Assembly (NCBI GenBank): GCA_024349245.1
Contig: JALDNG010000550.1
Coordinates: 124,001 to 188,000 of the forward strand
DNA length: 64,000 bases
Source: Neodontobutis hainanensis
Lineage: Eukaryota > Chordata > Actinopteri > Gobiiformes > Odontobutidae
Reading direction: 5' to 3'
Shown: positions 58,532 through 64,000 of the stretch, piece after piece
How positions within the stretch are numbered: the first letter of the stretch is position 1
Layout of the letters: every line of letters starts with the position of its first letter
Translations under genes and position numbers: made by a program
The notes under the pieces: generated by a model
What the model was told of the DNA's origin: nothing
Databases searched by the model: none
What the model saw: the letters and a program-made list of their open reading frames with translations, nothing else

Positions 58532-59242
58532 TCAGGAGGCGTAGTTGCGGGAAACAACTCCTGAGCCAGGACAGGTCAACCACAGGCTGACCGAACCGGC
58601 ACCAAATCTGTTGTGGAACCTTGGGGACCAAGCCCCATTCTTCGCGTAGAGGGCCACCCCGGGACATCCTGTCTGCCCTTGCGTTGAGAGCACATACCGC
58701 ACCCTTAGGGCGGCCAGGTGTGTGTCCGCCCACATTAGGATCTCTGCTGCCCTCCAATGAAGAAGGAGTGACCTGGTCTCTCCCTGCTTGTTCAGGAAGG
58801 CCACAACTGTCGTGTTGTCCAACCTGACCATCACATGCTCTTGTTTCAAGCTGGGGGCAAAGTGCAGAAGCACCCTCTGCAACGCCACCATCTCTAGTAC
58901 ATTTATATGGGTTAGCGTTGACTCCCAGGCTCCGCCCACTGCGAGCCTGCCCAAGGTCCCGCCCCATCCGGTAAGCAAAGTGGTCATGAACACACACATA
59001 GTGTGGGGCGCATCCCAAGCGCTCTTCCAGTTGAAGACAAACCGGGGTGAGCCAGAATTCCAGGTTCTGCCAAGCCCTGTGTCCATCTCATATGCAGGAG
59101 CCCCACGCGTACCACCGGGTGAGCCACTGCCATCATGCCCAGTAGGGACCAGTCCAGACAAGACAGGGTTGTTGGAGCCATCATCAGCTTCTGTGCCAGA
59201 CTCCTGAGTGCCACCTGTCTCTCCAGAGAGCCGTGCATGCAT
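58532..59242 (-). pseudogene. DIRS-like RNase H
   Basis: The frame 59,242-58,532 shows THINVLEMVALQRVLLHFAP, HVMVRLDNTTVVAFLNKQG and HWRAAEILMWADTHLAALR. These are the E, D and following helices of DIRS RNase H (INVLEL, VRTDNT..V.YIN.QGG). Downstream the expected GADxLSR motif is disrupted. Confidence 0.75.
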
Positions 59243-59362
59243 GGTCTATGCGTCCAACTCCAGTCCCATGTATGTCATCTTTTGAGCTGGCAACAACGAG
59301 CTCTAGGCCTGGTTCACCACGAACCCCAGCTTCAGAATGTGACGCAGTACTCTGTGCGTATG

Positions 59363-59990
59363 CTACACGGCCTCCTGACGTGAGGAAGCAAGAATGTGCC
59401 AGTTGTATTTATAAGTCAGGATCCTGAGGCCCTGGGCGAGTAAGCAAAAAGTGCGTGGGGCGAGGAGTAGGCAAACTGGATACGGTTGAAATGAAAACAC
59501 CGATCCCCAATGGCAAACCTGAGAAATTTCCTGTGCCTTGGCAGGATGGAGACATGAAAATAGGCCTGCGTCTGGTCGATTGACGTCATCCAATCCCGGC
59601 GGACACTGGAAGTGCCTGATTGTTAACATGCGGAACCTCCTGGTGGCCACATACTCGTTCAGGATGCGCAGGTCCAGGATCGGCCTCACTCCTGCGTTCT
59701 CTTTGGGACCAGGAAATAGGGAAGTAAAACCCTGTCTTCTACCTCCGTTCAGTCCAGCTCGAAATTGTGCAACGATGTAAGAGTGAAGAGACCTCCACTT
59801 AGAGGGCCATTGCCGCTGTATGAGGTGTGAGCTGTGTGCGGAGGGCGCCACAGAAAAGAGGGGTTAGATGGGCAAACTGCAGGGCATAGCCCCTTCTCAA
59901 CGTCCTGTCTAGCCAGGAGATAGAGGGTCGAGAAGGCGTGTCCACACCTCCCAGAAGTGCGAAAGAAATGGAGGATGCGTCACCCGCCAT
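59363..59990 (-). pseudogene. DIRS-like reverse transcriptase
   Basis: The frame from 59,851 gives FPGPKENAGVRPILDLRILN and then a RFRMLTI-like block, the opening strands of DIRS reverse transcriptases (GWRPILDLR...N). A second frame upstream to 59,990 is gag/linker-like. The catalytic FxDD motif is not clear, because the frame dissolves after about 59,560. Non-functional. Confidence 0.7.
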
Positions 59991-60240
59991 CCCAAACCCA
60001 TCTGGAGTGCGGGATGGCCGCAGGACAGAGACAGTATCCCGCTCCCATAGTCCAAAACACAGCGCTGCCTAGATAACAGCGGGGCGAGCCAACGGCACCC
60101 AATACCTTCACTCCACCTCTGGCAGTTGCGGAGTGAAACCTTGGCCGTTTACCAGCCGCATTTGAGTTACAAGAAAGCGCAGGGGTGCGCCTCCTAAGCC
60201 CCTCCTGGGAACATGGAAGGCACCAGTACTGCTGAGATCA

Positions 60241-60690
60241 TTGATAAAAGTGCATTACTTCTTTAGGTTGTGTCCAAAGCAAAGTCTGATGCATGTTGAT
60301 GATGCCAATGCATGTTTCTTTTGACCCACATTCAGCAATGCCAGTGAATAACAACCCCAATGTATATTTTGTTTGTGTATATAACAACGTTCCCACACTT
60401 TCATGAACATCAGATTTAGGACTTTCAAGGACTTTTAGAGCACCATTTATTTTATATCAAGCACCTATTCACCACCCAGAATATGCAGCAAAAATGAAAG
60501 ACCTAATACAGTACTGCACATTTAACTTGCACAACATTAAATGTATCAGAGTCATAATACTGTTCTAAATGTGTAGGCTTCATAAATTTGAACTATTTTG
60601 TTCACTTATTTTTGAAGAAATCAAATTTATTCCAATGGAGTTCATACTGGTATTATTCAAATACAATTTCTTAAATATTCTTGCATTTAA
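60241..60690. other. No gene recognised
   Basis: AT-rich sequence; TCATGAACATCAGATTTAGG...TCAAGGAC near 60,400 may be an old repeat end. The 111-codon frame at 60,569-60,904 has no family features and runs into a SINE. Confidence 0.4.
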
Positions 60691-60699
60691 GGTAAATAT

Positions 60700-61075
60700 C
60701 ATGCATTTATATAGCGGATTTTTGCACACTTCTCGGGCACCCAAAGCGCTTTACATCGTGCTTCCACTCCTTATTCACACACATTCACACCTGGGGCAGA
60801 CAGAGAGGGGGCCGTCATTAAAATGGCACTCACTGCCTTTTCAAACCACCAAACACACCTCTACAGTCATATTGATTGGGCACCAATCCCCATTCTTTGC
60901 GTGAGGGCCACCTCGGAACATCTTGTCATATTCATACACCAGCACTACCGACACTAGAGGCAAGGTGGGTTAAGTGCCTTGCCCAAGAACACAATGACAG
61001 TATAAACAGGTGAGAGCTGGAATTGTACCGCCAACCTTCCGGTTATAGGACAACTGCTCTACCACTGAGCCCCCA
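60700..61075 (-). mobile_element. tRNA-derived SINE with an internal DIRS scrap
   Basis: On the minus strand the head GGGGGCTCAGTGGTAGAGCA and GGAAGGTTGGCGGTACAATT resemble tRNA A and B boxes. The body has CTTGGGCAAGGCACTTAACC and the tail GTAAAGCGCTTTGGGTGCCC...TATATAAATGCATG, a common fish SINE. Bases 60,878-60,928 match 58,622-58,675 of the DIRS-like copy at about 85% by eye, so a 50-bp fragment seems to have been inserted. Confidence 0.7.
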
Positions 61076-61084
61076 TACTGTTTT

Positions 61085-61666
61085 TTTGTTGCAATAATTC
61101 TTGTTAAAGATTTAAACACTCCAAATGCCCCTGTGCTAAAAGGTCAAGAATAAGTATATTTTAAAACAGATGAATATTAATTTAGAAACACACCTTTAAA
61201 CACTAAACTATTTCGCTAATGCCTCATTTCTTGTCCAGCTCTTTCTTCTGTCAGTAAAGATAAAAGCAGTTGAATCAGTGCACAAGTTCAGCAAATAGAC
61301 AGACTACGAATGACCTACATGTTAGCCTTGGGCTCACATTAGAACTTTATACAGTATTTTTCAGCATAACAGGTTTTGAGCTATTGTTGACCCACACTCA
61401 GAAAATAGTTTGTGTTGGTTGGTGCAGCGAAGGTGTAGATTTCGGAATTTCTGGAAGAAATCATCTTAAGTTGAGAAAAATTATTATTCGACTTAGAAAT
61501 TAAAAAAGTCAGAAGTGTAAGCTAGTAGAGCAACGTTTCCAAATAAAAAACCAAACAGATAGAGCTTAAGGGGTTATACTTTTTCCTCAGAGAATCTGTT
61601 CACAGCAACACACATCTTGTAGAGATGAGAAAATAATAGCGCCGCTGTTGGCATGTGGGAGCGGGT
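61085..61666. other. No gene; includes the hccs 3' untranslated region
   Basis: The part next to 61,667 should be the 3' UTR of hccs on the minus strand. I did not find a convincing minus-strand AATAAA close to the stop. Confidence 0.4.
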
Positions 61667-63919
61667 TTAGGAGGTCCAGCGCCACCAGGCCACTTTCATG
61701 CGGTCCCATGCGGCCCCCAGGGTGTCGAAGGCTGGACGCCGCGTCCAGGATTGAGAACTGGTAGTTCTCCTTGTTGATCTCGCCGTCATAGTAATCAATG
61801 ACATAGCGCACCTCCTTTCCACAGCGGTCCACAATCCAGTCATGTCGGTCGAAAGGCAGCTCGTAGCTACAATAGAGCAATATACACAAGTCTGGATTAG
61901 ATTACTACACGGAAATGGTTTATGAAGGGTCGTCATTTGGTGGTTACTGCATTTTCCTCATGTGTATTGTTAGACACTATATTATTTATTGCCCGTGTGA
62001 GTGGAGCTTCTAACCACTACACTGAGGGCACACACTGCTGCACTAGCTCATTGGCTTGTAAAAACACTGTTCAAGTGATAAATCCATTAATATTTGATTA
62101 ATTTTCAGATGGCTGTATGTGATTGTTTTATTCAAATTTAAAATTACTTTATAATACCCAAAGATATATTCCCTTGTTAGGTCTCTTCAAGTTAGTTTAT
62201 TCAGTCAAAAGTATTCATCTGCCACATACAGATTGATTGTAGAGTCTTGTGGCATTCTGTCCTGCAGTTCTCCGATCTCAGATGTCCACTGGCTGCTCTC
62301 TGTTGTGCAAAAGCCCAATGCAGAGCTTGTTGTTGTTGTTCAGTATGGCATGTTCAAATGGCACTAGAGCAAGGGTCTTAAACTCGCGGCCGGGGACCAA
62401 CTGCGGCCCGCAAGGCGATATGTTGTGACCCGCAGGGGCGTTATGAAAGTTTAATGTTACTGCGCCCTGCGAGTTTTATATGAATGGCACGTTACCACGT
62501 TGTGTGTGGAAGGTTCCTTTTTGTGCAAGCTGGAACTGAGCCAACCTACCATCACAGTGGACTATATAGCTCCTTGGGGCGGGCCATCGGCTGGGCTTGA
62601 TGCAGGCAGAGAAACATTTCAAAACTATGGAGGAGCCCGTGTAACATCACATAGCCGTCATAAAATTACTGCTTCTTACCGTGTCTGAAATGGGCATGTT
62701 TGACCTTGAGCTGGACAAATTCAATGTTACTGGCATTGGATCTGGCATCATGCGGATTGTATTTTGTTTTCCCATTATTTGAAATGGGCTGATTTGTTTG
62801 AAAGTTGATGGCAATTTGACCGCCACTATCCATGCGGATTTGTTATGCAAATTAACGGCGATGTTATTTTGACATTATCACCGAGGGGAGTGGACATCCA
62901 ATGGGGCCACTCAGCCTCATTTATGTTAATCAATATTCCAGTTTAGTTCAGGATAGCTCAGGTTTAGAAAAACCCATTGAAGTTAAGGACCTGCTAGTAA
63001 TGACGTTTGAGAGGATTTAACAAAGCTTTTTTTGTGGAATACCTGATCCGGCCCTAGCCTGGCTCCGCCCTCCTACGTACTTCGTACCTACGTACCTACG
63101 CCTCACCCAGACTCTGCCTCCTGCGGCCCCTAAGTAATTTGAGTTTGAGACCCCTGCACTAGAGTGTCCAAACTCACATCATAGTTAAACCAACCCTCTA
63201 GTAGTTTTCCATGTGGCCTCCAATCTCTTTTCTAAGACTGCCCCAAACAGTCTGCTAATACTAATAAACTAACTAATAAACTCTTAGTAACTTATTTAAA
63301 ATAATATAAAGTATTTATCCTCATAAAGTGACATTTTTCAAACAAACGTAGAAAACACAGAATTATTAGCCCTACACTGACTCTTTTATTGTTTAATTAA
63401 TAACCATAAGTCCGACTCACCCGTATGTATGAAATTATATTTTTTTTAAACATTTGATTGTTTGATTGGTACATTGCGGTTGAGATTCTTAAAATATTGC
63501 AATATTGTTGTAATGTGATATTGTTATTATTGTTCATCACGTCTCACTGTCTAGTACTAGCTCTTTAGTTCAGCATACCTCCTTAGCCATGCTAATTTAT
63601 TAAGCTAACACAGTGAGTAGAGCAGAACTGACCCCATCCAGTGGCGGATACGAGCCGGGGTGAATACTCTTTGGCTTTCCCTCCGAACCTCTTGAGTGTG
63701 GGTCCACAGGGCACTCTCTGTGAGTCAGAGAGAGGTCACATGACAGCAGCTATATACATAGAACATATAGTGTATTTCCAGAGTTAGTCTGGGACTCACC
63801 GGGCATGCAGCGCTTCCCACTTCAGGATCTCCTCCCAAGCCTGCTCATTGTTTCTGTTGTGAATTTTAATGATGTTGGACATATCGTCATGACCAAGGTC
63901 ATCTTCTCGCCAGCGCCAC
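61667..63919 (-). CDS. hccs: Holocytochrome c synthase (cytochrome c heme lyase), last three exons
   Basis: HCCS attaches heme covalently to the CxxCH motif of apocytochrome c in the mitochondrial intermembrane space. Three exons with clean AG/GT borders: 63,919-63,800 (HNRNNEQAWEEILKWEALHA), 63,717-63,633 (GPTLKRFGGKAKEYSP) and 61,866-61,667 (YELPFDRHDWIVDRCG, EVRYVIDYYDG, then AAWDRMKVAWWRWTS and stop). Upstream exons lie beyond the window. Phases match across introns only if one base is added at the C-run 63,709-63,711, one at the G-run 63,655-63,656, and one is removed within 61,739-61,742. Intact splicing and very high conservation suggest base-calling errors; the alternative is a very young pseudogene or a diverged duplicate. 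Confidence 0.92.
62370..63156. mobile_element. hAT element in an hccs intron
   Basis: 787 bp with hAT-type ends (CAAGGGTCTTAAACTCGCGG inward at left, CAGGGGTCTCAAACTC at right) and an exact 8-bp duplication CACTAGAG (62,362-62,369 and 63,157-63,164). No transposase; non-autonomous. It contains TACGTACTTCGTACCTACGT near 63,075. Confidence 0.85.
63165..63632. other. hccs intron sequence
   Basis: AT-rich intron between the hAT element and the exon at 63,633. No other feature seen. Confidence 0.6.
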
Positions 63920-64000
63920 CTGCAGCACAGAATAACACAAAAGTAAAGACGGACTTGTTTTTTTATTTGGTGAGAGTGGGCAGTTTGTTTACCACACACA

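Larger units (their letters stand above)
58046..60240 (-). mobile_element. DIRS-like retrotransposon, truncated
   Basis: From right to left: a gag/RT-junction-like region (60,000-59,851), RT (59,851-59,363), RNase H (59,242-58,532) and the start of the tyrosine recombinase (58,274-58,071). The element is cut off at 58,045. It is a different copy from the one at 1-2,470. Confidence 0.75.

Noticed and set aside
58788..59207. 139-codon plus-strand ORF
   Set aside because: Antisense shadow of the DIRS-like RNase H frame.
61587..61889. Alternative hccs C-terminus reading AASSLRHPGG
   Set aside because: The conserved AWDRMKVAWWRWTS end is present one frame over; the alternative tail results from a one-base indel.

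Overview
The window reads as vertebrate nuclear DNA from a teleost fish. It is AT-rich, intron-bearing and has almost no long ORFs. Its repeats are the usual teleost mix: DIRS-like YR retrotransposons, Tc1/mariner, hAT, L2-type LINEs and SINEs, BEL/Pao, a P-like element and a KDZ transposon. The only host protein-coding gene I can name is the 3' part of hccs (holocytochrome c synthase), on the minus strand at 61,667-63,919. I could not identify the species.

Layout. 1-3,885: remains of DIRS-like elements, including a small copy bounded by inverted repeats. 3,886-22,680: mostly unannotated, probably intronic or intergenic DNA, with scattered hAT, Tc1, SINE and LINE remnants and a few possible exon or conserved non-coding signals. 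22,690-46,765: a nest of transposons. A hAT copy is split by a 23.1-kb KDZ-superfamily DNA transposon (23,357-46,440; 8-bp target duplication; about 1.2-kb inverted repeats). The KDZ element in turn holds an 8.0-kb endogenous retrovirus in its left terminal repeat and a 2.2-kb P-element-like transposon in its right one. 46,766-61,100: a graveyard of LINE, BEL/Pao, Tc1, hAT, DIRS and SINE pieces plus a solo LTR. 61,667-64,000: hccs exons, with a hAT element in one intron.

The centre of interest is the KDZ element. Without its nested insertions it is about 12.9 kb. It carries two divergently transcribed multi-exon genes: an 18-exon KDZ transposase (about 886 codons when phases are followed) on the minus strand, and a 7-coding-exon gene on the plus strand. 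The second gene encodes a small Cys-rich zinc-ribbon-like protein with a run of three duplicated exons. I infer that the two form one transposition unit.

A caution runs through the whole window. Single-base indels at short homopolymers break reading frames in hccs (three), in the KDZ transposase (at least five), in its companion gene and in the retroviral pol, while splice sites and phases stay intact. The two retroviral LTRs differ only by one T in a T-run. This pattern suggests residual long-read base-calling errors rather than pseudogenes, so 'broken' frames here should be read with care.
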